Shown here piece after piece: positions 45,616 to 57,900 of a stretch of 64,000 nucleotides of DNA. The stretch spans positions 248,001-312,000 of the forward strand of contig JAIQDT010003012.1 of assembly GCA_021521415.1 (NCBI GenBank), given 5' to 3'. How positions within the stretch are numbered: the first letter of the stretch is position 1; the number at the start of each line of letters is the position of its first letter. The notes beneath the pieces were generated by a model, which was not told the DNA's origin, made no database searches, and worked only from the letters and a program-made list of their open reading frames with translations. The stretch is from Bidens hawaiensis. Its lineage: Eukaryota; Streptophyta; Magnoliopsida; Asterales; Asteraceae. Both the position numbers and the translations under genes were made by a program.

Positions 45616-48600
45616 TGTAACGCCCGTAAATTTCGTTAATCGGCTCGATCGTTTATAAATGTTTGTCAAAAAGCCGGGGTTTCATCTTTCTAATTTAGAG
45701 TCTTGTAATACGTTTTAAAAGTCCGTTTGTCCATCCTTTTTCCCAAAACATCCCCTCTTACGACTTAAAGTATTATATTAGTATGTAGCACCCGACATTT
45801 TCGTTTATCGGCATGCACGTTGTAGAGTTTGTATATTTATCGGGTTTGAACCGGCTTACTTTGGGGACCTCCTTGTCATACCCGTAAGTTGAATTAATTG
45901 ACTTTTCATTCAAGTTGCTACACCTTCCAACTTAAGGGGCTAGAGTGTAACATTCTTTATTATAATAAAAAAAAAAAAGAAAACCCTAACCCTCTCTTGA
46001 TGGTCCGATCGGCTGATGTGCAGCCCCTCCCACCTTTGTTTTTTTCTTTTTCCACCCGCTCCCAAGGTCTAAAACTCAAAATTGATGGTTAGTTTTATGT
46101 TCCCCCAAGTCCTATACACCTTAATTGATCATATTAACCCGCTTATTGGTCGTTAGGGTTGAGTTTTAATTATAACAGTTTGCTGACAGATTCGTATTCG
46201 TTTATTGTAGGGTCTGTAACGTGATGATAATCCATTGTTTTTGATCGATTCTTGCTTCCATGATGTTCTACCTTGAGTCTAGTTTCCTGAAAGGTATAAT
46301 ATGTAATTTTTGGATGAGATTTGAATGATTTTTATGAATTTATAAGATCGAGTGTCAAAGCTGATGAAGGATGACGGATTCTGGTCTGTCTTCCCGAGAT
46401 CATAACTCTTTTTCAACAAGTTCAAATTAGTTGGTTCCACTTCTGGAACTTAATAATTTAAGTTAAAATCAAACCCAATTAGAATCGTTTAATTTGGTTT
46501 GGTAATGAATTTTATAAAAATAAAACCATTTTGTTGCGCACTGAAATAGTTGGACGTACCTTGCTGTGTTGGAGGAATTTTTATAATTTTTTTGTCCACT
46601 AGAAAAATATAATAAAAATATTTTATAAACCTAAGACATTTATGAAAATATGGTAAAAATTTAATAATTTATTTCAAAGGTTATCCTATGTAATTAAATG
46701 CATCTTCGCATGCTAAAATCTACCCGTTTTACTTGTTATTGATCGATAAGTTCGTTTTAGGCTTAACCGGTGGATGTTCAATTGTGTTCTTGTCGGGGCT
46801 GTTTGAAGTGAGTTTTTGCACCACAATCTTCCTAGGTATGTCCCATATAACATACTTTAAAATCACGTCTTTTGGTATTCGTTTGATTGGTCAACTAGTT
46901 GTTGTTCGAAAGATAGTTTTCGGTTAGCTAGAATGGTAGATTGGTGCGTTTAATGCGAGGGATGAAGTAAGTGATGACCAATTCAGTTCGGATAGCTTCG
47001 GCTTATTATACGGGCTGTTGGAAAATGATTTTTATAAGTATTGGGGCTGAGTTGGTTGTCGGTTACTCAAACGGGTCGGTACAACGCGCATTTGCGTTTA
47101 TTGAATAGTTAGTGCGTTGTACTTGCGAGTTACCGACCCATCCAACTCGTGTAGTTTCGTGTGGACTTTTTGGCTGTGATTTTATTAAATTTGGTCCACA
47201 CGGGGCTGAGTTGGTTGTTAAGTGCATAAACGACCCGTTAACGCGCGTATTCGATAAAACCAACAACTTTCGGGTGTAGTTTGGGAATCCTTTGTCTCCG
47301 GAATTAACTAAGGGTGGTTTTGATAAATACATGGCCTCGGGGGCTGATGTAATTGAATTTGGTAACATCAAGACTCTAGGTCAATCAAATCAAGTCGGAA
47401 CGTCTCTTAGGATAAACGAGTCGGTACGTTTAGTTAGTAATCTTTGTGTGCAATTCGTCAGGCTTGTAAACTGTGGATTGGATTTGAAGTTCTCAAACTC
47501 TTTGGTGTTTGTGTGGCTCGTTTCAGGTGAGTTAATGATGCCTTTTTTACTCTTTTTACGTTTTGGGCTAGCATACACACCGAAATACAAATTTTATACG
47601 ATTTTACTCGTTACAACGATTTGAATGGTATTACATGGTCTTACTCGTGATTGTGCATTTTGAAAGCTATATTGGAATTATTTGCTACGCTTTAGGATAT
47701 TTTAGACTCGTTTATGGTCTTATATCCTTTAAGGTTACATACGTCGTTGATGGTCTAGACTCGAGGAAGTTAACAGGCTTGTTAGAAATTGAATACGAAT
47801 AGACCTATTTACTTAGTTCACGTTGGGATGATATATATATATATATATATATAGATATAATATATATATATTTATGTATGTATGGAGGTATGTATGTATG
47901 TATGAGTATGTGTTACCTTATAGCCTACGGTTGTGTGATGATATTTAATTCCTCGTGACTAAGAATGATGTGAGTAGGCTTATTGATGTGTGTGTGCATG
48001 GTGATCACGGCCGGGTCAAATATATTACTCGGGTTTTCAAATCCCGTGGTGGAGAGGCCCATATCACGTGCTTGGATATGTAAGTTGTGACTGAGTCAAA
48101 TATATTACTCGGATTTGACCCGTGGTGGAAAGGCTCGTGTCACATGCTTAGGTCTTACCGCGTCCGGGTCAAATATATTACTCGAGTCTTGACTTGTGGT
48201 GGAGAGGCCCGTGTACGTGTGTTCGACGATGAATGTATTATTTGGTGAATTATATTAATTATTTTATTATTATCCTCTCTATTGTTTAGAATTATAAGTT
48301 TTGAAATAAAGTATGAAATATTGTTTATGAAAACCTAAACTCACTCAGCTCTAGCTGACTTTGTGTGTATGTTAGTTTGACTTTCTGGTTAAGGATTGGA
48401 GGTTACCGCTTGGACGTGCTGGAGACTACTCGGAAGGTTGAAGGCATTTCTGGTCAAGGATTTCAAATAAAACGGATATTTTATTTACATTCAATTTTGG
48501 GCACTTGTACCCGTGTTTGGGACTTTTAATACTTAAACTTTTTCCGCTGTTATTTACTCTGAACTGGTTTTAAATACAAAGAATTGTTTGGTTTTAAATT

Positions 48601-48659
48601 TTTGTGAAATTGTGGATGTGATTACCAACTGTAGGATTCTCGGGATTCGGGGTCTTACA
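45616..48659 (+). mobile_element. Solo LTR (3.0 kb) inserted in integrase remnant
   Basis: TGTAACGCCCGTAAATTTCG ... GATTCGGGGTCTTACA, flanked by CTTAA (45611-45615 and 48660-48664). 3044 bp. The ends resemble chromovirus LTRs of this window in plus orientation but form a separate family. A TA/GTAT simple repeat lies near 47828-47912. The frame of the host integrase resumes exactly after the right duplication. Confidence 0.92.
48000..48215 (+). repeat. Three diverged tandem units in the solo LTR
   Basis: Each has GTCAAATATATTACTCG followed by GTGGTGGAGAGGC or GTGGTGGAAAGGC and a GTG-rich tail; period about 70-80 bp. Confidence 0.8.
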
Positions 48660-48978
48660 CTTAATCTTCCATCTGAACTCTCAAATATTCATCCGGTATT
48701 TCATGTTTCGAATTTGAAGAAGTGTCTTGCCGAGGGTAATTTCCAAATACCTCTCGATGAAGTTCGTATTGAGGAAACCATGTATTTCGTTGAAAGACCC
48801 GTTGAGATCATGGATCATAAAGATAAAGTTACTAACCGCAGTCGTATACCGTTAGTCAAGGTGCGTTAGGAATCGAAGCAAGGAGCTGAGTTTACTTGGG
48901 AACGCGAAGATCAAATGAAAGAGAAGTATCCTCATCTGTTCGCTACAGCTATTCTCTAATTTCGGGACGAAATTCCGA

Positions 48979-48992
48979 AAAGTAGGGGACAC
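48979..48992 (+). other. Polypurine tract of family A 3' LTR
   Basis: AAAGTAGGGGACAC directly before TGTAACATTTCGGG. Confidence 0.75.
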
Positions 48993-50846
48993 TGTAACAT
49001 TTCGGGTTTTATCGTATTCATTTTGTTTTGTTTATCGGGTTACGAACATTATTCGGATCTGTCTTATTAATAAAACTATGAATTTATGAGCGAAATAATT
49101 ATTTTATAATTCCTTAACTTTCATTTGTGCCAAATAGCCCTTAGAAACTCTTAAAGTCGCTTAAAGTGGCTTAAAAATGCATTTTTGGAACTATAGGGAC
49201 TAAAACTGTCAAAAGTTGAAAGTCTGGTGAAATTGCATCTTAGCGATACTCGATGATGCAAGCCCTGCATCTTAGAGATACTCAAAGATGCAACCAGATC
49301 AGCAATTTTCGTATTAGATCCTCATTTATTGTCAAATCTTTCCTAAATCAACCCTAAATCACGAAAATTGAGCAACAAATTATCGTATCTGCTAGGGAAT
49401 GATGTCTAGGTTTATACTCTGTAATTATATCAATATATCGATGAATATATGACCCGATTTCGTTCTTAATTATGTGATTCGGTTACCAAAACCGAACCGT
49501 TTCTTGTCCAACAAGTTGGTGTAACCCCTATATAAACATCTCATAACTCCAAACCCTAATGATTATTGCATCTAAGCAATTCCAGCAGTCACATACCCTT
49601 AACCGTCGATTTCTTGCTCGTTTTTGCTCGTTTAATTGAAGATTAGTAGCTATAGTTGACTTTTCCGGTTTTCTCATCTTTAACCTTGATTTCCCGTTGA
49701 TCAAAGCATAACCCGGGTAAGTTGTAAACTAAGTTTTCGTTAATAAACATCCTCTAGTCGATAATCTTTAATCGATTTCTAAGATTGAAGGGTATTGACT
49801 GGTCAATTGCTTTAAAACCCGATAAAGGGTAAAACAGTCAACAACTTTGACTTCTCGTTTTCTCATACTTCTGATCGGATTTAACGTTCGGTTCAGAAGA
49901 CTTTTCTTCTCGTAATAAAATTTTAAAGGTTCTGACCAAAACCCGATTCTCGACTCAAAATTCGGATTCTGGTCAGACTCGACTAGTTTAAACATTAAAA
50001 TTGACATAACTCGAGTTATACTCATCCGTTTGGATTGATTCCAGCGGCATTAGGTTTGTTTTTACTTATACTTTCATATCGTTAAGTTTCATGTTTTGTT
50101 GATTATCTTCGTTCGGCGCGTTAATCGGAAGACTCTTTATTTTATTTTTAATATCGTATTAACTCGCTTATTATTAAGGTGAGTTATGTCATTCCCCCGT
50201 TTTACTTATTTTCAAACGTTTTGGGGGCGTATAAGTATTTAAAGTATTTGTATTATATATAAAATATCATTAGCAAACGTTGTATTGTGTGTGAGTTGCT
50301 AAACATATTTGCTATTTGTTTACTTGGTTAATCTGCGCATTCGGAGAGGTCCACCATATTCTCCTATAGTATGATCATACGACCATCTTGTTTTAACCGA
50401 CGCCCGATTCGCTTGGTAATGGTTCACTTGACACTTATTTGCTCATTGGTTTGGTTTGTTTACCGCTTTACTTACGTTTTGCTACTTTTCATATATTTAC
50501 ATATCATTGCAAAACTAATGACTTGCTCAGTCAACATTATTGTTGACAAACCTATTGTATTTTCTATTTATATGCAGGTTATCATTTGAATTGAAGAATT
50601 GAAGTCATGGATTGCTAGTTGAGACCATAGGCTTATTCAAGAACAAATTAATTTAAGTTATTTGAATTATTTCCTTTATTGTCATGGATTATTGTTTTGG
50701 AATTATTTGCTATATTTGGATATTTGTTTTTACATGGAATAAAATAAATTATTAGATATTGCCATATTTATTGTATGATAGTTACTTCGAGCTATGAACA
50801 ATCATGCTCACGCCCTGGCATTTCCGCCTTAGGTTGGGGTGTGACA
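48993..50846 (+). mobile_element. 3' LTR of family A, full length
   Basis: TGTAACATTTCGGG ... GGTTGGGGTGTGACA, 1854 bp, directly after integrase remnant and polypurine tract, so a 3' LTR. TATA box TATATAAA at 49529-49536. A donor-like CCCGG|GTAAGTTG lies at 49717, about 190 bases later. It is inverted relative to the LTR at 43771-44716. Confidence 0.92.
49529..49536 (+). promoter_or_regulatory. TATA box of family A LTR
   Basis: CCCCTATATAAACATC, shared by all family A LTRs in the window. Confidence 0.65.
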
Positions 50847-51092
50847 AGTTATGAGTTATTCATGACCTTGTTTTGTGTGAATTCCATGAAGGGGTTTGAT
50901 AAAAAAATGTAAACTCAATGCAGACAGGTGTGTGTGTGTGTATATATTTGAACAGCTAAATTTTTTTCACCTTTCATTCCATGTCTCAAGCGAGACAAGA
51001 ACCAATAACTATTTTGTTGTAAGGCATACATCTTTGTCACTAGATCAAGTTAGTGGTTATTAATGCCGAAAAGTATATGCCCGGTTGGAATG
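50847..51092. other. Short unique stretch before the solo LTR
   Basis: Contains a GT microsatellite (about 50930-50942). The last 30 bases and the bases after the solo LTR form one open frame (AEKYMPGWNDE then FLILAIPPSLSK); coding status unknown. Confidence 0.3.
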
Positions 51093-51097
51093 ATGAG

Positions 51098-51643
51098 TGT
51101 CACACCCCACTCTATGGTGGAATATGCAAGGGCACAGCTTATTGCACAATAGCTCACAATAGACTATTAATAATAATGGCAAGAACTAATTAAAATTTAT
51201 TTTATAAATCGAAGTACATCACAATCCAAACAAAACAATCCATAATTCAAAACAATTCAAATAATTCTTTTATTTTGGATAGCCTAAGGTCCAAACACTA
51301 ATAGCTTCAATCTTCAATCACCCAATATAGGTACATGCAATATGTATAAAAAATAGATATATTTGATCAACATAAGGATAGTGAGCAAAAACACAGTTTG
51401 ATACATACAATAACAAAAATCCAATTCTTATACGGATGCGTAATCACAACAATTAATTGAAACAATGACAAATAAAATCCGTTAATTATTACACTAAGTC
51501 AAGCTACTAAGACGGGCGTAAGATCTTACTAATGATGATGATGATGAGGCCACCAACAATAAAGCAATAAACACCTAATCATTAACATGTAACAATTATT
51601 CAAGCAATATATGTAAACGCATATATTAGAGTTGGGGTTGAGG

Positions 51644-51685
<42 letters not shown>

Positions 51686-52741
51686 TTGTTTGTGGTATGC
51701 ATGTTGTCCCCAAAACAATAAAATAAAATGGGGTGTAAATTACTCACCTTGAAAGTATGCGAGCTTAGAAAATAGTAAATAAATAAGAAAAATAAAGTTA
51801 AGCGAGCCAACGATCGATTCAACAAAATATCCCTAACATGATGTTAAAACCATAAATAAATGAGTATAAGGATAATTAAGTAGAACAATTGATCAACTCT
51901 GACATTTTTAAACGAAAAATAGAAAGTTCATTTTTTAGCGAGTGGTTGGTTCGTGTTCGACCGGAATGCTGATTTGAGGTTAAATTCAGATCCAAGATGA
52001 CCAAAATGCAAATACAAATATAAATTAAGGAACATAAGCTAATTCAGGCCAATTCATGATATAATTGAAAAGCCTCAAATTTGTTCTTAACATAACCCTA
52101 GGTTGAAATTGATTTAATTGAACATGAAATTCCCCAAATCTATTGAAATTAAATGAGTGTTTTCGTTCAAGAGTTGATAATCAACAATAAAAACACAAAT
52201 TTGCCCGAGAGTTGATTGAAGAACCAGAAGAAATAAGATTGGAAGACCCATTTGACTTTTGAAAGTCAAGTCGTGAAGAACACCTAGATTAAGCTTTAAT
52301 TCGTGAGAGAAAGTGAGATTTGTGAGTTGAGTAGCAAAGAATGAAGGTAAAGGATCATTTGTTTATATAAGAATTAGAATTAAGCTTCATGTTTATCAAT
52401 AATGTTAGAGATAATTCGTTTAAAACTTAAAAGTATGAAGATAATAATCAAGTTTGCATATTTATCACGAATTAATGGATAAAACTTATGGCGATTTCAT
52501 CATATTTTCGTTTTTATTCATTTTTGGTCATTATTAGTTTCCAGAATGTGATTTTTAACCTAAAATAAGTGATTTTTTCAACGATGGTTTAATATGTTTG
52601 AAGGCCATAACAATATAAAAATGAATCACACAATCATACACTAATAAATACGAGTTTTTACTAATGATAAAAGGTTCTAAATACAAATCCGTGTCGGGCA
52701 AATAAATGCAAATACTAAACCGAAAATTGATGGATGTCACA
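51098..52741 (-). mobile_element. Solo LTR, gypsy, minus orientation
   Basis: Plus-strand ends TGTCACACCCCACTC and GGATGTCACA, with duplication ATGAG on both sides (51093-51097 and 52742-52746). 1644 bp. A TATA-like TTATATAAAC reads on the minus strand near 52360-52369. The ends resemble family A but the body differs. No internal region, so a solo LTR. Confidence 0.92.
51644..51684. repeat. (ATA)n microsatellite
   Basis: About 13 trinucleotide units inside the solo LTR. Confidence 0.95.
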
Positions 52742-52746
52742 ATGAG

Positions 52747-53277
52747 TTCCTCATTTTAGCTATACCACCGTCATTATCCAAGTTATAATTAGGCTTTGGA
52801 TTCAAAGATCAATTTGTGGTCAGATTAGACAATCAAAATTGTATAAAATATTAATTGGTGTTTGACTTTTTTTTTATTTGGTATACTTTTCACATATTTG
52901 ACCCATTTAGATCGCTTCAATTTTTATATAATTGGCATGCTCGTTTGTGATTTTGTGGTCTCTACGGTGAAAATGATTGGATCAGTCACTGCTTAAGAAC
53001 AACCAGTTAATACTAAGTTTAACGTAAGTCTAAATTAAAATTCATTTGGTAAACAAGATTAAGTATAAGCTTCATATGCTAGATTTTAATTGGGGTCGCA
53101 AACCTTTATAAGATCATATATTTTACCTAATTACATAATATAATAACATTTATAAGATCACATAATCAGTTAACTATTTAACAAGTATTATTAATTAAGA
53201 TAAATAAAATATAAAATATGTTTATGTATATATATATATATATAAACATATTTTATATTTTATATATATAAACATAT

Positions 53278-53314
<37 letters not shown>
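52747..53314. other. AT-rich intergenic sequence with TA tracts
   Basis: No gene seen. TA-rich runs at 53228-53244 and 53283-53314, joined by ATATTTTATATTTTATATAT palindromic sequence. Confidence 0.5.
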
Positions 53315-53317
<3 letters not shown>

Positions 53318-53656
53318 GATGAATATTTTGAGAACCATATTGAGTTTTAAGAACTTAAGAACTCCATTCTAGGCCACACATTTAATTAAATGGATAGGAA
53401 ATGTGATTGAGATTAAATCTAGTAAAAAAGTCAAACTAGCAGAGAGAATAAAAATGTAAGTGGTTACACTAACTTTTACGTCCGCTACACATGTGTAAAA
53501 AGTCGACTTGGTGCGTAAAAAATTATGTAATTTTTTTACGTGTATGTAACCTACATATATTACGCATGTGTAAAAAAAATTCGAAAAAAAGAATCGTTAC
53601 ACTGAGTTTTTTCGAGTTCTTAAAATTCAAAGGGGTTCTTATTTGAAATCTCCTTG
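53315..53656. mobile_element. Inverted-repeat element lodged in a (TA)n tract
   Basis: Bounded by TA runs on both sides (53283-53314 and 53657-53673). The left end GGGGATGAATATTTTGAGAA and the reverse of the right end (AAGGAGATTTCAAATAAGAA) share AGAACC, GA.TTTTAAGAACT and further bases over about 50 bp. This resembles small elements that insert in TA microsatellites. No coding frame. Confidence 0.6.
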
Positions 53657-53689
<33 letters not shown>

Positions 53690-53749
53690 AATAAGTTATT
53701 TCACAAAGAGGGGTAAAAATGAGAAGAATTTGTGACCTAAAAGACCTCT

Positions 53750-54190
53750 AAAAAATAATTAAAAATTAATAAAAAAACGTCGTAACTCAAAATATAAATC
53801 GAAAACAAAAAAAATAAAAAAAAATCGAATGTTCTCCTGTCGTCCTCATTTAAAAAAAAAACACAATGTTAAAGAAAAAAAGATCGCTGTGTCTTTTTTT
53901 TATCTTTTTTTTTTATTTTCGTCATTAATTGTGTTTTTTTCCTTTACAATGTGTTATATTACTCAGCATTGTGTTATATTTTTCGATCTATTGTATCCTT
54001 TTTTATTTATTCTTGTGTTTTTTGTTTATTTTCGTGATCATGTAATCTTTTTCTTGACATTGTGTGTGTGTTTTTTTGTCTTTTTTTTAAATGAGGAAGA
54101 CGTAGGAAACATTTAAGTTTTTCTTTCTTTTTTTTTATTACTTCTTTCGTTTTTATTATATTTTATGTTATGATTTTACCATTGTTTATT
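53750..54190. mobile_element. Foldback (long inverted repeat) element
   Basis: GTCGTCCTCATTTAAAAAAA (near 53839) is answered in reverse by TTTTTTTAAATGAGGAAGAC (near 54083), and the homology runs outward for about 90 more bases on each side (AACATTCGAT against AACATTTAAG, TTTATTATTTTATGTTA-type ends). The spacer has repeated CATTGTGTTATATT. The low-complexity sequence makes the borders vague. Confidence 0.5.
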
Positions 54191-56099
54191 ATAAAATTTT
54201 TTTAAACCATAAATCCTTCACCTTTTATTGTTTCTCCCTCAAGTATTTTAACCTTTTCCAATATTAATATACAATAATAATACTCAAACACTAAATAAAT
54301 ATATAAACTACACTTGCGTGACTTTGCGAGTTTATTACTTTAGACCTTGGTGATGTCATGGCATGCCATATTCAACTTGATATGACACAAATAATAACAA
54401 AACATATTCATATTTAACATCACTAATTGTCAATTTTAATATAACCTCAAACATCATTGGTCGTCCATCCCCAAATAAACCTTGAAATAACATAATTGGT
54501 CATTCGTGATTAAACAAATAGTTACATCAATATAAAAGACGTTGAGGGCAAGGAAAGAAAGTGACTGCTTGATGAAGAACGTTAGTTACATTCGATTTAG
54601 TTTTGATGCAAGCCCGACTGGATAAAGATAGAAAAAAAAAGAAAAAAAACCTTAATTAAAAGATTGACTAGAATCATGTGATGGGCAATATTGTTTTTCT
54701 TACAATTTGCAAATGAGCCCCTAAGCTTTTCCTATTTATTTCTTTTTGAAATTTTTTATTTCTTTTGATTCTCTTTTTTATTTTATTTTTTTAAATTAAA
54801 CTTACGTTAACCAGTTAATCGAGCACGCCATATTTGTTGGAGTTCCATCTTTTGTTTGTTATTTGTTGTAGCGTGCAGGTTTGGAGACGCAACATTGAAT
54901 GCTACATGATAAAAAAATAATGAAATGAACACATCTTCATGCCCTATAAGTTAAAATATGACTATATTTTTTGTTTTCTCTTTAGTTACTATAGCAAATG
55001 CATCAAAACCGGTAAATTATAAAAGTTTATTTGCTAATGTTGTTTGAAATTGATAATATTATGTTCTAAATATTGTAATGGCTAGATTAAGAACTATAAA
55101 GAACATATGTAAATCACATTACCCACCACGAAACGCATGCTAACCGTCTCCCTTGTTAGTTTTAAAATACTCAGTTTAATACGTTATACAAATAGATGAT
55201 TAAAAATAAAAATAAAAATAAAATTAAACATTGATTTGAATAAACAAAAATCAGACAAAAAATTGTTAATTTGAAACTATTACAATTCCCTCATTCGTCG
55301 CGATATAAATTTGGTATATGCACAAACTATAAAATAATATTTATAATAGTAAGAACAGAGACAAAGTATAAAATGAAAACCCACTTGAGTTGTGAAAAAC
55401 CCTATATAACATCGTTTTTTTTGTTACATGTAATATATGTTGTTACATCTAATACAAAACATCGAAAACATAAAAAAAGTATTTTGCTATTATTTTTACA
55501 ATTTTTACTAATTTTTATTTATGTTTTCATGAGAGAGAAAAGTGTAAATTAACTTTAACAATTTTTATTAACTTTAATTGTGAACCACAAGATTTAATAT
55601 TTAATTAAAAACATGTGATTGAGAATGGATTTCTAGAGTTTTCACAATCCAAGTAGGTTTTTATTCTAAGCTAACCTTATATAGTATGACACATATTCAA
55701 ATAAAAGTTACAAACATTGGTTGTGAGTTGGAAAATTGCGTTCGGTAAAAAAATAACGAAGCCTACCTATATCGAAACAAAAGGCCATTAAATTGACTAC
55801 TTGTATCGATACCAATGATGTTTGGGTGGCATTGGTATTGGTTCGGTACAATAAAAAAACTGTGTATTATAAAATAAAAAATTTATTTATGATGGTTTAA
55901 TTACACAAAAGTGTATTGCATCTAGGAAATAAAGTTGTATAGCCAAAGAGAAATCAATACTTGTTTTAAATTTATTATAGCATTCCTAACCCTTTCACCA
56001 AAATACCCCTTATCTTTAAAATTTAGAAAAATCTTCTAATCATTCGCTCCATCCAATCCCCTATCCTTATACTCTAACTCTAACTTATAGAAATACGAC
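54191..56099. other. AT-rich intergenic sequence, no gene seen
   Basis: Only short frames with simple composition. A small palindrome-like pair ATACCAATG/CATTGGTAT occurs near 55811-55842. Confidence 0.45.
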
Positions 56100-56534
56100 A
56101 CAGTTAACTTTTTATTTATAAAAAAGCTACTGTAGCACTCCCTATCTCAACTCCTGCACTTTCACCCGCCTATTTCATCTTCTCCCGCCCATCTTCCTTT
56201 CCGTCTTATAGTTAATCAGCGTTTTCCTTTCTTTCTTTTTTCCCTATGAAGCAAATTGGAGGCAAAACCTAAATCAAAGAAATCTTTGTTCATCGACAAA
56301 AGCTATAGCAGGTACTCTCTCTATCTCTCAGTTTCAATATTTTATTAAAGGATTAAAACTATTAGTATGATTTGGAGGTGCTCTTACAAATATCCCGGAA
56401 AGATAAGAGCAGTTAGTTATGGTTTGTATATGTTCTAGTTCCATGTTCTTGGATAGTAATTTGGGTTTATTGGGGTTTGTAGATGGATTGTAATTTGGTT
56501 CATAATTACAGTTTAGGGTTTGTAGATACAAATT

Positions 56535-56695
56535 TGTTCATAGAGTTGAGAATTGAAGCTGAGAAAGCGGAGCTTACAAAGAATGAATCCGATCAACGGA
56601 TTATGATGTTGGATGTGAGTGTTATGACAGAACTCCAGCGACTGTATTTTGAGGAACTTCAAAGGGAAATCATAATGAAACGCAGTCGTGCTTGA
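56535..56695 (+). pseudogene. C-terminal fragment of a NAM-associated / Harbinger ORF1-like protein
   Basis: The frame reads ELRIEAEKAELTKNESDQRI then MMLDVSVMTELQRLYFEELQ and ends EIIMKRSRA plus stop. The pattern (charged helix, D/E-RIM-x-D, then MT..Q..YF..LQ.EI) is that of the C-terminus of plant proteins called NAM-associated or SANT-like, which also occur as the second ORF of PIF/Harbinger transposons. The N-terminal DNA-binding part is missing. About 56180-56310 upstream looks like a 5' UTR, so it may be an internally deleted transposon or gene copy. Confidence 0.5.
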
Positions 56696-56863
56696 GATAA
56701 TCGCTTTAAAGGCCGAACACTAGTGCATATACATTGGTGCTACAAGGAAATCTAATTCCCCTTTTTGGTGTTACATGGAAATCTTGTTGCAGAAGTATAA
56801 ATATTTTGTGGAATTGTCTAAACTCATACTTTTATATTTATTTGGTTCTGAAGAAACACTAAG

Positions 56864-57886
56864 TGACCCCGGGCAGATTATGGATAATCTGGGGGCTAGA
56901 TAATGTTTCCCACGAAGGTTAGGTCCAGCAGAGTAAGTTGTACTTTAGGGAACCTGCAAAACAGACACCGTAAGCTCGTCACTGAGAAGGGGGGGGGTTC
57001 CTCCTTGTGACCACCCTCCGGCGTGAGAATCAGTCTATATTGCTCTTTGAATATAAAAGTATATGAATACTATTAGAGCAATTATCAAGTAAGTTATACG
57101 AGATAGTAGATGATCTTACCATTCCAAGATATTGGAGTATTTATAGCCGAAGGTAGGTTTTCTAGAAGGTACAGCCGGCTGAATAGTATTCCTGTTCAAC
57201 CAACAGTGGATTACGCACAGGCCATACTGGTTGGTGGGTAGGTTACAGCCAACAGTAATAAAGTCGGCTGCACTATTCCACCAACTGTAGACCATGCACG
57301 TCCTACTGACTGTGGATTGTACGCAGGCCATGCTGGTTGGTGAATAGGTTACGGCCAACAGTAATACTATTCCACCAACTGTAGGCTGCGCCTGCTCCAC
57401 AGTGAGAGTTGGTGAGTAGGCAGCGGCTAATAGTGACAAACAGTACTAGAGGGTGCTCCTCCTCGCACTGTTGTCGGTGAGCTGTCACCCTGTGATTGGC
57501 TCATGGGTTGTTCTGGTCAGATCGTCTGTCCTATCCATACCTTGGTAGGTATGGTACAAAAGATCTTTCAGAATCAGACTGGCTCATTTGGGCGGGATTG
57601 TTCCTGCCTTGCTCATGCCTTCACGTGACTGCTGAAGTAGCTAATCTTGTACGTGTAGCCTTGCTGTCTGCGGGTAGCCTTCCCTGATGGCTTGTATCCG
57701 CAACTGCGGGAACAGGCGGGGTACTTCACCATTGGGAGGCTTTCCCTGCGTGTACAGCTTGCGTACTGCGCGTAAGATTCTATGAGCATGGTGGGTCCTG
57801 CGGGAGCAGATGGCCTTTGCGCAGACAACCCTGTTCAAGGTGAGTCTTGCGGGACCAACTGGTCTCTGCTGGGACCTACCTCTTCA
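56864..57886 (-). mobile_element. 3' LTR of a Tat/Retand-type gypsy element
   Basis: In element orientation it starts TGAAGAGGTAGG (57886 downward) right after a polypurine tract and ends GCCCGGGGTCA (56864). 1023 bp. A TATA box CTATAAATACTCC reads on the minus strand. Two to three diverged tandem units of about 105 bp (CAGGCCATACTGGTTGG and relatives) lie at 57200-57430. The outer 5-mer is CTAAG (56859-56863); the 5' LTR is beyond the window, so the duplication cannot be tested. Confidence 0.75.
57134..57146 (-). promoter_or_regulatory. TATA box of the Tat-type LTR
   Basis: CTATAAATACTCC on the minus strand, a strong match to a plant TATA box. Confidence 0.65.
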
Positions 57887-57900
57887 AGTCCCCCCAGTCC
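57887..57900 (-). other. Polypurine tract of the Tat-type element
   Basis: GGACTGGGGGGACT on the minus strand, just before the LTR start. Confidence 0.75.

Larger units (their letters stand above)
45384..48960 (+). pseudogene. Family A integrase C-terminus and chromodomain, interrupted by a solo LTR
   Basis: Left part (45384-45615): TDHIA, one stop, then IRQNLFAARSRQKSYVDKRW and WKGVLRFGKKGKLSPRFVG, ending at PVAYRL. Right part (48665-48957) resumes [20 protein letters not shown], then VERPVEIMDHKDK, IPLVKVR, a stop (48867), and GAEFTWEREDQMKEKYPHLF. Joined across the solo LTR the two parts follow the intact pol in order. Next come a polypurine tract and a family A LTR. Upstream integrase, RT and gag are absent on this strand. 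Confidence 0.88.

Noticed and set aside
47292..47624. Frames of about 100 codons inside the 3-kb solo LTR
   Set aside because: LTR sequence of a non-coding kind; no recognised motif on either strand.
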